This document shows, piece after piece, positions 29,040 to 38,045 of a stretch of DNA of 64,000 bases. Where the stretch lies: NCBI RefSeq assembly GCF_014198245.1, contig NZ_JACIHE010000001.1:186001-250000 (forward strand), given 5' to 3'. Each line of letters begins with the position of its first letter. The stretch's first letter is position 1. This stretch comes from Bradyrhizobium sp. cir1 (GTDB taxonomy: Bacteria > Pseudomonadota > Alphaproteobacteria > Rhizobiales > Xanthobacteraceae). Under the pieces are notes generated by a model. That model worked only from the letters and a program-made list of their open reading frames with translations, searched no databases and was not told the DNA's origin. A program made the position numbers and the translations under genes.

Positions 29040-30032
29040 CTACTTTGCCGTCAGCTTCACGCCCAGCCGACCCGCCAGCTCCTGCACGAACTGCCAGGCA
29101 ACGCGGCCCGAGCGGGAGCCGCGCGTGGTCGACCATTCCAGCGCCTCGCGCTCCAGGGCCTCGTCGTCGACCTTGATGCCGAAATGGCTGCAATAGCCGC
29201 GCACCATGGCGAGATATTCGTCCTGGCTGCAGCGGTGGAAGCCGAGCCAGAGGCCGAAGCGATCCGACAGCGACACTTTCTCCTCGACCGCTTCGCCGGG
29301 ATTGATCGCGGTCGAGCGCTCGTTCTCGATCATCTCGCGCGCCAGCAGATGACGGCGGTTGGAGGTGGCGTAGAGGATGACATTCTCGGGTCGGCCCTCG
29401 ATGCCGCCTTCGAGCACGGCCTTGAGCGACTTGTATGAGGCGTCATTGCCGTCGAAGGAGAGGTCATCGATGAACACGATGAAGCGGAAGTCGGCGTCGC
29501 GAAGCTTCTCCATCAGCGCCGGCAGGCTCTCGATGTCCTCACGGTGGATCTCGATCAGCTTCAGCCTGTCGGCGGCCTTGCGGTCCGCGTTGATGCTGGC
29601 ATGTGCCGCTTTCACCAGGGATGATTTGCCCATGCCGCGCGCGCCCCAGAGCAGGGCGTTGTTGGCGGGCAGGCCGCCCGCGAAGCGCTCGGTGTTCTCC
29701 ATCAGGATGTCGCGCATCCGGTCGACGCCCTTGAGCAGGAACAGCTCGACACGGCTGACCCGCGGCACCGCAGCGAGGCGACCGTCGGGGTGCCAGACAT
29801 AGGCATCGGCCCGCTCGAACGACTCGGGCACGACGGCGGGCTTGCCCTGGGCGGCGAGGTGCGTCGCAATGGTCTCCAGCGCGCGGACGAGGCGCTCCTG
29901 GGAGAGGTCTGGGGCTGCCTTGGCGGGTGCCTTGACGGCTGCCGTGGGGCGTTTTGCCGCGACGCGGGCGGGCTTGCCGGCAGGGGTACGGGGGCCTTTG
30001 CCGGCCGGGCTTTTGCTTGGTTTTTTGGGCAT
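29040..30032 (-). CDS. DUF815-type AAA ATPase
   Basis: A 330-residue P-loop ATPase with a long basic Lys/Pro/Ala-rich N-terminal tail of about 45 residues. Walker A is in LLWGARGMGKSSLVKA, Walker B in FRFIVFIDDLSF, with sensor region VILYATSNRRHLLAR and the DRFGLWLGFH segment. These are the marks of the COG2607/DUF815 family, whose cellular role is not established. The start at 30032 is the first methionine of the Lys-rich tail. It is divergent from yajC. Confidence 0.9.
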   Translation of the reverse strand: MPKKPSKSPAGKGPRTPAGKPARVAAKRPTAAVKAPAKAAPDLSQERLVRALETIATHLAAQGKPAVVPESFERADAYVWHPDGRLAAVPRVSRVELFLLKGVDRMRDILMENTERFAGGLPANNALLWGARGMGKSSLVKAAHASINADRKAADRLKLIEIHREDIESLPALMEKLRDADFRFIVFIDDLSFDGNDASYKSLKAVLEGGIEGRPENVILYATSNRRHLLAREMIENERSTAINPGEAVEEKVSLSDRFGLWLGFHRCSQDEYLAMVRGYCSHFGIKVDDEALEREALEWSTTRGSRSGRVAWQFVQELAGRLGVKLTAK

Positions 30033-30213
30033 GTCCGAAGTTCCTGAGAATGCAGCCTTATCGGGCCTGACGGCGCGCCGCAAGGTGGCCAAATCGACGG
30101 TCTGGCGGCGTTGCAATTGGGGCGGTGGCCGCTATAGTCCGCGCGAATTTGACCGAACCGGTCGCCCTTGAGGGCCTGACCGGCTTTCCCCCGTTCTCAC
30201 GAGGATCGTCCGA

Positions 30214-30591
30214 ATGCTGATTACCCCTGCGTATGCCCAGGCTGCGGGCGCCGGTGACACCAACAGCATGTTGATGTCGCTGCTGCCGTTCGCCCTGATC
30301 TTCGTGATCATGTACTTCCTGATTCTGCGTCCGCAGCAGAAGAAGGTGCGCGACCACGCCGACCTCGTGAAGAACATCCGCCGCGGCGACACCGTGGTGA
30401 CCTCGGGCGGCCTCGTCGGCAAGGTCACCAAGGTCGTCGATGACGACCAGATCGAGTTCGAGATTTCCGACGGCGTGCGCGTGCGGCAGATGCGCCAGAT
30501 GATCTCCGGCGTGCGCGCCAAGGGCGAGCCGGCGAAAGAATCCAAGGATAGCGCGAAGGAAACCGCCAAGGACGACGCCGCGTCGAAGTGA
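30214..30591 (+). CDS. yajC: Preprotein translocase accessory subunit YajC
   Basis: A small inner-membrane protein that associates with SecDF and assists Sec export. It has 125 residues: a short N-terminus, one helix (MSLLPFALIFVIMYFLIL), then the signature RPQQKKVRDHADLVKNIRRG and VTSGGLVGKVTKV. The C-terminus is Lys/Ala/Asp-rich. GAGGA at 30201 serves as the ribosome site. It is the first gene of yajC-secD-secF. Confidence 0.96.
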   Translation: MLITPAYAQAAGAGDTNSMLMSLLPFALIFVIMYFLILRPQQKKVRDHADLVKNIRRGDTVVTSGGLVGKVTKVVDDDQIEFEISDGVRVRQMRQMISGVRAKGEPAKESKDSAKETAKDDAASK

Positions 30592-30638
30592 GCGCTTCCG
30601 CGAGTCTCCCGAGTCTCCTGATCTGACAGGTCCAGTCG

Positions 30639-32243
30639 ATGTTGTATTTCACGCGGTGGAGGGCGCTGGGGATTATCCTGACAGCGCTGATCGTGTGCCT
30701 CTGCGCGGTCCCGAATTTCTTCCCCGAGGCGACGGTCAAGACCTGGCCAGCCTGGGCGCAGCGCCGGCTCGTGCTTGGCCTCGACCTTCAGGGCGGCTCC
30801 TACCTGCTGCTCGAGGTCGATTCCAGCTATGTGAAGAAGGAGCGGCTGGATCAGATCCGCGACGACGTTCGTCGGACGCTGCGCGATGCCAAGATCGGCT
30901 TCACCGGCGGCGTGACCGTGCGCAACGACGCGGCCGAGGTTCGCATCACCAAGGAAACCGACGTGCAGCCGGCGCTCGCCAAGCTGCGCGAATTGTCCCA
31001 GCCGCTGGGCGGCCTGATGGGATCCAGCGGTCAGCGCGACCTCGAAGTGACTGACGCCGGCGGCGGCGTGATCCGCCTGAGCATTCCGCAGGCCGCGATG
31101 CTCGACCGCATGCGCAAGACCATCGAGCAATCGATCCAGATCGTCGAGCGCCGCGTCAACGAGCTCGGCACGGTCGAGCCCGTCATCCAGCGCCAAGGCA
31201 ATGACCGCATCCTGGTGCAGGTCCCCGGTCTGCAGGACCCGACCCGCCTGAAGGAGCTGCTGGGCAAGACCGCGAAGATGGAATTCCGCATGGTCGACAC
31301 CTCCGTGCCGCCGGATCAGGCGCAGCAGGGCAGGCTGTCTCCGGAATCCGAACTGCTGATGAGCGCCTCGCCGCCGCCCGTGCCCTACGTGGTCAAGAAG
31401 CAGGTGCTGGTCGCCGGCGGCGATCTGACCGATGCCCAGGCGAGCTTCGACCAGCGCACGGGTGAGCCGGTCGTCAGCTTCAAGTTCAACACCTCGGGCG
31501 CGCGCAAGTTCTCGCAGGCGACGCAGGAGAACGTGGGGCTGCCGTTCGCGATCGTGCTGGACAACAAGGTGATCTCGGCGCCCGTGATCCGTGAGCCGAT
31601 TACCGGCGGTCAGGGCCAGATCTCCGGCAATTTCACTGTGCAATCGGCCAACGATCTCGCGATCCTGCTGCGCGCAGGCGCACTGCCGGCGCCGCTCACG
31701 GTGGTCGAGGAGCGCACCGTCGGTCCGGGCCTCGGCCAGGACTCGATCGAGAAGGGCGAGCTTGCGGCTTACGTCGGCTCGATCCTGGTCATCGTGTTCA
31801 TGCTGCTGACCTACCGGCTGTTCGGCGTCTTCGCCAACATCGCGGTGGCCATCAACGTCGCCATGATCTTCGGCCTGTTGTCGCTGCTCAACGCCACGCT
31901 GACGCTGCCCGGCATCGCCGGCATCGTGCTCACCGTCGGCATCGCGGTGGACTCCAACGTGCTGATCTACGAGCGCATCCGCGAGGAGCTGCGCGGCGGC
32001 CGCAACGCGATCTCGGCGATCGACGCCGGGTTCAAGCGGGCGCTCGCCACCATCCTCGATTCCAACATCACCACCTTCATTGCCGCCGCGGTGCTGTTCT
32101 ACATCGGCACTGGCCCGGTGCGCGGCTTCGCCGTGACGCTCGGCATCGGCATCATCACCACGGTGTTCACCGCCTTTACCCTGACCCGGCTGATCGTCGC
32201 CTGGTGGGTGCGGTGGAAGCGGCCGCAGAGCGTGCCGATCTAG
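30639..32243 (+). CDS. secD: Protein translocase subunit SecD
   Basis: Uses the proton gradient to help complete protein export through SecYEG. It has 534 residues, with a first membrane helix near the N-terminus and a large periplasmic domain beginning at LGLDLQGGSYLLLEVD. A C-terminal block of five helices carries GIAVDSNVLIYERIREELR, the conserved Asp-containing motif of proton transport. It is followed 10 bases later by secF. Confidence 0.97.
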   Translation: MLYFTRWRALGIILTALIVCLCAVPNFFPEATVKTWPAWAQRRLVLGLDLQGGSYLLLEVDSSYVKKERLDQIRDDVRRTLRDAKIGFTGGVTVRNDAAEVRITKETDVQPALAKLRELSQPLGGLMGSSGQRDLEVTDAGGGVIRLSIPQAAMLDRMRKTIEQSIQIVERRVNELGTVEPVIQRQGNDRILVQVPGLQDPTRLKELLGKTAKMEFRMVDTSVPPDQAQQGRLSPESELLMSASPPPVPYVVKKQVLVAGGDLTDAQASFDQRTGEPVVSFKFNTSGARKFSQATQENVGLPFAIVLDNKVISAPVIREPITGGQGQISGNFTVQSANDLAILLRAGALPAPLTVVEERTVGPGLGQDSIEKGELAAYVGSILVIVFMLLTYRLFGVFANIAVAINVAMIFGLLSLLNATLTLPGIAGIVLTVGIAVDSNVLIYERIREELRGGRNAISAIDAGFKRALATILDSNITTFIAAAVLFYIGTGPVRGFAVTLGIGIITTVFTAFTLTRLIVAWWVRWKRPQSVPI

Positions 32244-32253
32244 GAGCCTGATC

Positions 32254-33273
32254 GTGACTCACACCGTTCTCATCGGGCTCGGCGTCCTCATCGCCATCCT
32301 CACCGTGGTCGCGGCGCTCGGCCTGGTGCCGTCGCTGCGCATCGTTCCGGACAACACGCATTTCGACTTCACGCGCTTCCGCCGCATCAGCTTTCCGATC
32401 TCGGCGGCGCTGTCGATCGTCGCGATCACGCTGTTCTTCACCCACGGGCTGAACCTCGGTATCGACTTCAAGGGCGGCACGCTGCTGGAGGTGAAAGCGA
32501 AGTCCGGCACCGCCGACATCGCGGCGATGCGCACCACGCTCGACGCCCTGGGTCTTGGCGAAGTCCAGCTGCAGCAGTTCGGCGGCCCCGAGAACGTCCT
32601 GATCCGTGTTGCGGAACAGCCGGGTGGCGATGCTGCACAGCAGGCAGCCCTGCAGAAGCTTCGTGGCGCGCTCGGCGACAGCGTCGACATTCAGCGCACC
32701 GAGGTGCTCGGTCCGCGCGTCGCCGGCGAGCTCCTGGCGTACGGCATGCTCGGCCTGATGCTCGCGATCGTCTCGATCCTGATCTATCTCTGGTTCCGGT
32801 TCGAGTGGCAGTTCGCGCTGGGCGCCATGATCGCCAACGTGCACGACATCGTGCTGACGATCGGCTTCATGTCGATCAGCCAGGTCGATTTCGACCTCAC
32901 CAGTATCGCCGCGCTTTTGACCATTCTCGGCTATTCGCTCAACGACACCGTCGTCATCTACGACCGCATCCGCGAAATGCTGCGTCGCTACAAGAAGATG
33001 CCGATGCCGCAGCTGCTCAACGAGTCCATCAACTCGACGCTGTCGCGTTCGATCATCACCCACTTCACGGTGACGCTGGCACTACTCGCTCTGCTGCTGT
33101 TCGGCGGTCATGCCATCCACAGCTTCACCGCGGTGATGATGTTCGGCGTGGTGCTGGTCGGCACCTATACGTCGATCTTCATCGCGGCGCCGATCCTGAT
33201 CTATCTCGGCGTTGGCGAGCATCGCGAGGATGCGCCCGATACGGCTACGCCGGCGAAGAAAAACAAGGCATGA
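32254..33273 (+). CDS. secF: Protein translocase subunit SecF
   Basis: The partner of SecD in the RND-like SecDF complex. It has 339 residues from a GTG start (32254) 10 bases after secD. Motifs are LGIDFKGGTLLEV in the periplasmic head, GYSLNDTVVIYDRIREMLR in the membrane and LNESINSTLSRSIITH. The Lys-rich C-terminus is cytoplasmic. The two complex-I-factor-like genes follow. Confidence 0.97.
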   Translation: MTHTVLIGLGVLIAILTVVAALGLVPSLRIVPDNTHFDFTRFRRISFPISAALSIVAITLFFTHGLNLGIDFKGGTLLEVKAKSGTADIAAMRTTLDALGLGEVQLQQFGGPENVLIRVAEQPGGDAAQQAALQKLRGALGDSVDIQRTEVLGPRVAGELLAYGMLGLMLAIVSILIYLWFRFEWQFALGAMIANVHDIVLTIGFMSISQVDFDLTSIAALLTILGYSLNDTVVIYDRIREMLRRYKKMPMPQLLNESINSTLSRSIITHFTVTLALLALLLFGGHAIHSFTAVMMFGVVLVGTYTSIFIAAPILIYLGVGEHREDAPDTATPAKKNKA

Positions 33274-33333
33274 TCCGAACTGCAGGCCCTCGCAGGCGTT
33301 TGCGAGGGCAATAAGCTCATTCGGACGAACCAG

Positions 33334-33717
33334 ATGGCCGGCGATCCCAACGCACCGCATTTCCCGCGCTCGGCGCCGATCGATGCCTATGGCAAGGGCG
33401 GCTTCGCCTTTGCCGGCATGTCGCATCGGGGATCGCTGCTCTGCCTGCCGGACGCGATCTGGGCCTGGGACGTGACGGATCCCGTCAAGATCGATCGCTA
33501 TTCGCTGGACCGGGTGTTCGCGGCCGCCAACAGCATCGACACGCTCCTGATCGGCACCGGAACCGGGCTCTGGCTGCCGCCGCCGCAGCTGCGCCAGGCG
33601 CTCAAGGCGGTGAGGGTGGTGCTAGACACGATGCAGACCGGTCCTGCCGTGCGCACCTACAACATCATGATCGGCGAGCGGCGGCGCGTTGCCGCCGCGC
33701 TGATCGCCGTGCCATGA
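33334..33717 (+). CDS. Mth938-like / NDUFAF3-type domain protein
   Basis: A 127-residue single-domain protein of the Mth938/NDUFAF3 fold (FPRSAPIDAYGKGGFAFAG, SIDTLLIGTGTGLWLPP, AVRTYNIMIGERRRVAAALI). The mitochondrial member NDUFAF3 is an assembly factor of respiratory complex I; bacterial members are uncharacterised as far as I know. It follows secF and overlaps the next gene by four bases. That gene resembles a second complex I factor, which makes a joint role plausible but unproven. Confidence 0.88.
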   Translation: MAGDPNAPHFPRSAPIDAYGKGGFAFAGMSHRGSLLCLPDAIWAWDVTDPVKIDRYSLDRVFAAANSIDTLLIGTGTGLWLPPPQLRQALKAVRVVLDTMQTGPAVRTYNIMIGERRRVAAALIAVP

Positions 33718-34574
33718 GCGCTGCGCCGCCGCCCGATTCCGCGGCCTTCTGCGCCGATCTCGTGCGCAGCCACGACTTTCCGCGCTACGCCGCGACCCTG
33801 TTCGCGCCTGCTGCCGAGCGCCGCGCGCTGCTGGCGCTCTATGCCTTCAATGTCGAGATCGTCCGCGTCCGCGACCAGGTGAGCCAGCCCTTGCCCGGCG
33901 AAATCCGCCTGCAATGGTGGACCGACATGCTGTCGGGCCATGTCCATGGCAGTGCCGAAGGCAATCCGGTCGCGGCCGAGCTGCTCCGCGCGATCCGCGA
34001 TTTCGGCCTGCCGGTCGAACCGCTGTCGCTGCTCGCCGATGAGCACCAGTTCGATCTCTACAACGATCCCATGCCGACCATGGCGGCGCTGGAGGGCTAC
34101 CTCGCCGCGACCTCATCGGCGTTGTTCGGTCTGGCGGCGCAGGTTCTGGGGCCACCGTCGGAGGCGGCCGAGCATCTCGCGAGGCACGCCGGGCTGGCGC
34201 AGGGCATCGTGCAAATCATCGCCAATTTGCCGCGCGATGCAGCGCACCGGCAATTGTTCCTGCCGCAGCAGGTGCTGGCGAGCCATGGCTGCAGCATGGA
34301 GGATGTCTTCGCCGCCAAGGAGACGCCGAGCCTGCGCGCCGTGCTGGACCAGCTCGCGGGCGAGGCGCAGCAGCATTTGAGCACGGCCCTGTCGCAGCTG
34401 GCGCAGCTGCCGCCGTTGGTGCGGCCGGCGTTTCTGCCGCTGAGCCAGGCGCAGGCGGACCTCAAGCGCCTGTCACGGCCCGGGCGCAATCCGTTTGCGC
34501 TGCAGCCTTCGTCACGACTGCGAACGCTGTGGACGCTATGGCGGGCTTCACGTTCCCGGGAGTTTACCAAATAG
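33714..34574 (+). CDS. Squalene/phytoene synthase-like protein (NDUFAF6 type)
   Basis: A 286-residue protein of the trans-isoprenyl diphosphate synthase fold. LRLQWWTDMLSGH-like sequence (IRLQWWTDMLSGHVHG) and DEHQFDLYNDPMPTM correspond to the first aspartate region, but true synthases have two DxxxD motifs, and here the second region reads GIVQIIANLPRDAAH, without a full Asp motif. It therefore fits the NDUFAF6 subgroup, mitochondrial complex I assembly proteins, better than a carotenoid enzyme. It is translationally coupled to the NDUFAF3-like gene (ATGA overlap). Confidence 0.85.
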   Translation: MSAAPPPDSAAFCADLVRSHDFPRYAATLFAPAAERRALLALYAFNVEIVRVRDQVSQPLPGEIRLQWWTDMLSGHVHGSAEGNPVAAELLRAIRDFGLPVEPLSLLADEHQFDLYNDPMPTMAALEGYLAATSSALFGLAAQVLGPPSEAAEHLARHAGLAQGIVQIIANLPRDAAHRQLFLPQQVLASHGCSMEDVFAAKETPSLRAVLDQLAGEAQQHLSTALSQLAQLPPLVRPAFLPLSQAQADLKRLSRPGRNPFALQPSSRLRTLWTLWRASRSREFTK

Positions 34575-34619
34575 CGGTTGGCTTATCGCCCGGCCCAAGC
34601 AAATGCTCTATGCTGTCCC

Positions 34620-35864
34620 ATGGCTGAGTTGTCCCAAACCACGTCCTCCGAAATCAGCGGCCTTCCGGTCGCACCTAGCGACATTCACGCTGCCGCCGCG
34701 ACCATCCGGGGCGCCGTCGTCGAGACGCCCTGCAGTTATAGCCGCACGCTCAGCAGCATCGGCGGCTGCGATATCTGGCTCAAATTCGAGAACCTCCAGT
34801 TCACCTCCTCGTTCAAGGAGCGCGGTGCGCTGAACCGGCTCACCGCGTTGACGCCGGAGGAGCGGGCGCGCGGCGTGATCGCGATGTCCGCGGGCAATCA
34901 CGCGCAGGGCGTCGCCTATCACGCCAGGCGGCTCGGCATTCCCGCCACCATCGTGATGCCGATCGGCACACCTATGGTGAAGGTCGAGAACACCAGGCAT
35001 CACGGCGCCGAGGTGGTGGTGACAGGCGCGACGCTGGAAGAGGCGGCCGCCTTTGCACGCAGCCACGGCGAATCCCGCGGCATGATCTTCGTCCATCCTT
35101 ACGACGATCCGCTCGTCATCGCGGGGCAGGGCACGATTGGCCTCGAAATGCTCAAGGCCGTCCCGGAGCTCGACACGCTGGTCGTCCCGATCGGCGGCGG
35201 CGGGCTGATCAGCGGCATCGCCATTGCCGCGAAGTCGATCAAGCCGTCGCTGCGGGTCCTGGGCGTCGAGGCCTGGCTCTATCCGTCGATGTACAATGCG
35301 ATCCATGACGCCAATCTCCCGGCGCGCGGCGATACTCTGGCCGAAGGCATCGCGGTGAAATCGCCGGGCAAGATCACCACCGAAATCGTCCGCCGCCTCG
35401 TCGACGACATCGCGCTGGTCAACGAAGCCGAGCTCGAACGTGCGGTCGCGACCCTGATCTCGATCGAGAAGACGGTTGTCGAGGGCGCCGGCGCCGCCGG
35501 TCTGGCCGCGCTGATGTCCGATCCGTCCCGCTTCGCCGGTCAGAAGGTCGGCCTCGTCCTGAGCGGCGGCAACATCGATACGAGGCTGATCGCGTCGGTG
35601 CTGACTCGCGAACTCGCGCGCGAGGGTCGCCTGACCCAGCTCTCGCTCGATATTCCTGATCGGCCCGGGCAGCTGGCCGCCGTGGCGGCGCTGCTGGCCG
35701 AAGCCGGCGCCAACATCATCGAGGTCTCGCACCAGCGAACGTTCTCCGATCTGCCGGCCAAGGCGACGCTGCTGCAACTGGTGATCGAGACCCGCGACAG
35801 CGCGCATCTCGACGAGGTCATGGCGAAGCTCAGCGCATCCGGACTGAGCGCGCGCTGCACGTGA
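34620..35864 (+). CDS. ilvA: Threonine ammonia-lyase with C-terminal ACT domain
   Basis: A PLP enzyme deaminating threonine (or serine) to 2-oxobutyrate, the first step towards isoleucine. It has 414 residues. Lys66 in QFTSSFKERGA binds PLP, the phosphate loop is VVPIGGGGLISGI, and SAGNHAQGVAYHA is conserved. A single ACT-type domain (LSLDIPDRPGQLAAVAALLA) ends the protein, as in the short TdcB-like catabolic class rather than the biosynthetic type with two regulatory domains. The gene name is therefore tentative. ATG 34620 is chosen, although no clear ribosome site precedes it. Confidence 0.9.
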   Translation: MAELSQTTSSEISGLPVAPSDIHAAAATIRGAVVETPCSYSRTLSSIGGCDIWLKFENLQFTSSFKERGALNRLTALTPEERARGVIAMSAGNHAQGVAYHARRLGIPATIVMPIGTPMVKVENTRHHGAEVVVTGATLEEAAAFARSHGESRGMIFVHPYDDPLVIAGQGTIGLEMLKAVPELDTLVVPIGGGGLISGIAIAAKSIKPSLRVLGVEAWLYPSMYNAIHDANLPARGDTLAEGIAVKSPGKITTEIVRRLVDDIALVNEAELERAVATLISIEKTVVEGAGAAGLAALMSDPSRFAGQKVGLVLSGGNIDTRLIASVLTRELAREGRLTQLSLDIPDRPGQLAAVAALLAEAGANIIEVSHQRTFSDLPAKATLLQLVIETRDSAHLDEVMAKLSASGLSARCT

Positions 35865-35878
35865 GGAGAGGCGGGCCG

Positions 35879-37432
35879 CTACTCCGGCAGGCCGGCAGTC
35901 CGAAGTGCCTCACCGAGGGACGCTGCAAGCGCGGGCGCGCAATTGACCCCCTGAAACTGACGGCTGTAGCGGAACGCCGGATGTAGCTCGAGCACCTGCG
36001 CGGCCGCCGCTCGCGCCTCCTGTAGCCGCCCAAGTTTCACCAGCGCTGCAGTCAACTGAACATAGGTGATGCTGTGGCGGGGATTGGCCTGAACCGACCG
36101 GTACGCGGCCCGGCACGCCTCCTCATATCGGCCGTGATGGAAGTGCCCCATCGCCTGCGCATCGAATGCGGCGAAAACCCAGGAATCGAATGGGCTGAGC
36201 CGAATGCCTCGTTCACTCCATTCGATGGCGCGGTCGGCATCTCCGCCCCAGGCAAGCATCACGCTGCCGAGGATGTAAGTCAGCGCCGAAGACGGGCTGA
36301 TCGCGAGAGCGGCCTCGAGCGCGGTGAACGCGGCCGAGCGATCGTGACCATCCATCCCAATCGAGAAACCTGCCAATGTCAGGGCAAGTGCGTCATCCTG
36401 GCCGTGCGTGATCGCCGACCGCGCGTGACGGATGGAGGCCGATCGATTGATCTCCTGCAAGCCGGCTCGCAGGAACAGGCAGTGATGGCACATCGCGGCG
36501 TTGCCGTGCGCCAGCGCATAGTCAGGTTCGAGCGCGATCGCTCGTTCAAGCAGCACGAGCGCCTGCGTGATCTGCTTCGGCATGCCGGAATCGACATCCG
36601 GCTGGGCGCGCAGCACGAGGTCATAGGCATCAAGGCTGTCGGGCCGCTTGCGTTTGACCCGGTTGATCTCGGCACGCCGCAAGCTCGGGGCAATCGCGCC
36701 GACGACGGACAGGGCAATGTCGTCCTGGAGTGAGAAAAAGTCTTCCAGGCGGCGATCGTAGCGTTCAGCCCATACATGCGCACCGGTTGCAGTGTCGATC
36801 AACTGGCCCGTGATGCGTACCATCGTGCCGGTCTTTCGGACGCTTCCTTCGAGCACGTAGCGCACGCCAAGCTCGTGGCCGACCTGCTTCACGTCGACCG
36901 CACGGCCCTTGTAGGTGAACGTCGAATTCCGCGCGATCACGAACAACCAGTTGATGCGCGACAAGCCGGTGATGATGTCGTCGACCATCCCGTCGGCAAA
37001 GTAGTCCTGCTCAGCATCGTCGCTCAGGTTCGCAAAGGGCAGAACTGCGATCGACGGTCGATCGGGCAATGCCAGAGGCGGCATATCGGAAGCCGCGGAT
37101 GCGCGATCCGGACCGGGCGTTGCGACGGCCGGACCGACATAGCGATAACCGCGCCGCGGGAGAGTCTCGATCCAGCGCGGCTCTCCTGAGATATCGGCCA
37201 GCGTACGCCGTATGGCGGCGATCTGGACGGTCAGATTGCTGTCTTCGATCGCTTGGGCAGGCCACGCAGCCTCGATCAGATCATCCTTGGACACCGGTGC
37301 GCCGGCTCGCTGCACGAGCAGGGCCAAAAGCAGCACAGCGCGCTTCCCAAGCGGGGTCGGCTCGGCACCGTGGAAGAGAATTCCCACATCGGCGTCGACG
37401 CGAAACGGACCGAATTCCAGCCTCGTGCCCAT
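35879..37432 (-). CDS. Winged-helix transcriptional regulator with TPR region
   Basis: A 517-residue cytoplasmic regulator. Residues 1-100 form an OmpR/CadC-type winged helix (GKRAVLLLALLVQRAGAPVS, VQIAAIRRTLAD, WIETLPRRGYRYVG). About 128-250 is the TolB/FlgO-like region (SIAVLPFANLSDD, GVRYVLEGSVRKTG) usual in this family, and 280-500 holds TPR helices (ALVLLERAIALEPDYALAHG and later units). It has no membrane helix. The family is greatly expanded in Bradyrhizobium, with mostly unknown targets. It is divergent from the cupin gene at 37559, which is the obvious candidate target. An upstream TTG would add a short tail. Confidence 0.85.
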   Translation of the reverse strand: MGTRLEFGPFRVDADVGILFHGAEPTPLGKRAVLLLALLVQRAGAPVSKDDLIEAAWPAQAIEDSNLTVQIAAIRRTLADISGEPRWIETLPRRGYRYVGPAVATPGPDRASAASDMPPLALPDRPSIAVLPFANLSDDAEQDYFADGMVDDIITGLSRINWLFVIARNSTFTYKGRAVDVKQVGHELGVRYVLEGSVRKTGTMVRITGQLIDTATGAHVWAERYDRRLEDFFSLQDDIALSVVGAIAPSLRRAEINRVKRKRPDSLDAYDLVLRAQPDVDSGMPKQITQALVLLERAIALEPDYALAHGNAAMCHHCLFLRAGLQEINRSASIRHARSAITHGQDDALALTLAGFSIGMDGHDRSAAFTALEAALAISPSSALTYILGSVMLAWGGDADRAIEWSERGIRLSPFDSWVFAAFDAQAMGHFHHGRYEEACRAAYRSVQANPRHSITYVQLTAALVKLGRLQEARAAAAQVLELHPAFRYSRQFQGVNCAPALAASLGEALRTAGLPE

Positions 37433-37558
37433 CGCCGAAGAAGGGCACGTTTCGGAGGTTTTTTGCAACGATTTCCGAACGGCTTCACCACTTTCCGGCG
37501 CGGCCGGGTCACCATTGCACGGGTTCCAGCAATGCCGCAACGAGCCATGGAGGAGCAC

Positions 37559-38020
37559 ATGAACGCGAAACCGGTGATCCGTAGAGCCGGCGAGACCAAG
37601 GGGGTCATGCTGCGCGGCCAACCGATGACCTTTCTGGTCACCGGGGAGGATACCAAGCATACCAGCATGTTCGACTGGACGATCCCGGCCGGGTTCGCCA
37701 CGGGGCGGCACGTTCACCGCGTGCAGGAAGAGACCTTCTACCTGCTCGAGGGGGAGTGCGAATGGCACGTTGCCGAACAGGTCGTTCGAGCCAGCCCCGG
37801 CACCTATCTCTTCATTCCTCCGGGTATTCCCCACAACATCACCAATGTTAGCGGCAAGCCCGCGCGCGTGCTCATGACAGTGTCCCCGCCGGGACACGAA
37901 CATTACTTCGAGGAGCTTGCCAAGCTGACCGCCAGCGGAACGCCCGACGCCCAGGCCATCAGCGAGTTGCGCGCGCGCTTCGACACCGACCAACTATCGG
38001 CCCTGACCACAAAGCCTTGA
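37559..38020 (+). CDS. Cupin-domain protein
   Basis: A 153-residue single-cupin protein. Metal-binding motif 1 is visible as GRHVHRVQEETFYLLEGECEWH (His, His, Glu) and motif 2 as GTYLFIPPGIPHNITNVS (His). A strong GGAGGAG site at 37549 fixes the start at 37559. The C-terminal 45 residues are helical. The substrate is unknown; such small cupins are often dioxygenases or sugar isomerases. The gene shares a 126-base divergent region with the wHTH-TPR regulator. Confidence 0.85.
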   Translation: MNAKPVIRRAGETKGVMLRGQPMTFLVTGEDTKHTSMFDWTIPAGFATGRHVHRVQEETFYLLEGECEWHVAEQVVRASPGTYLFIPPGIPHNITNVSGKPARVLMTVSPPGHEHYFEELAKLTASGTPDAQAISELRARFDTDQLSALTTKP

Positions 38021-38045
38021 AATCCACGCGGGAGGCGGCGCGCCA

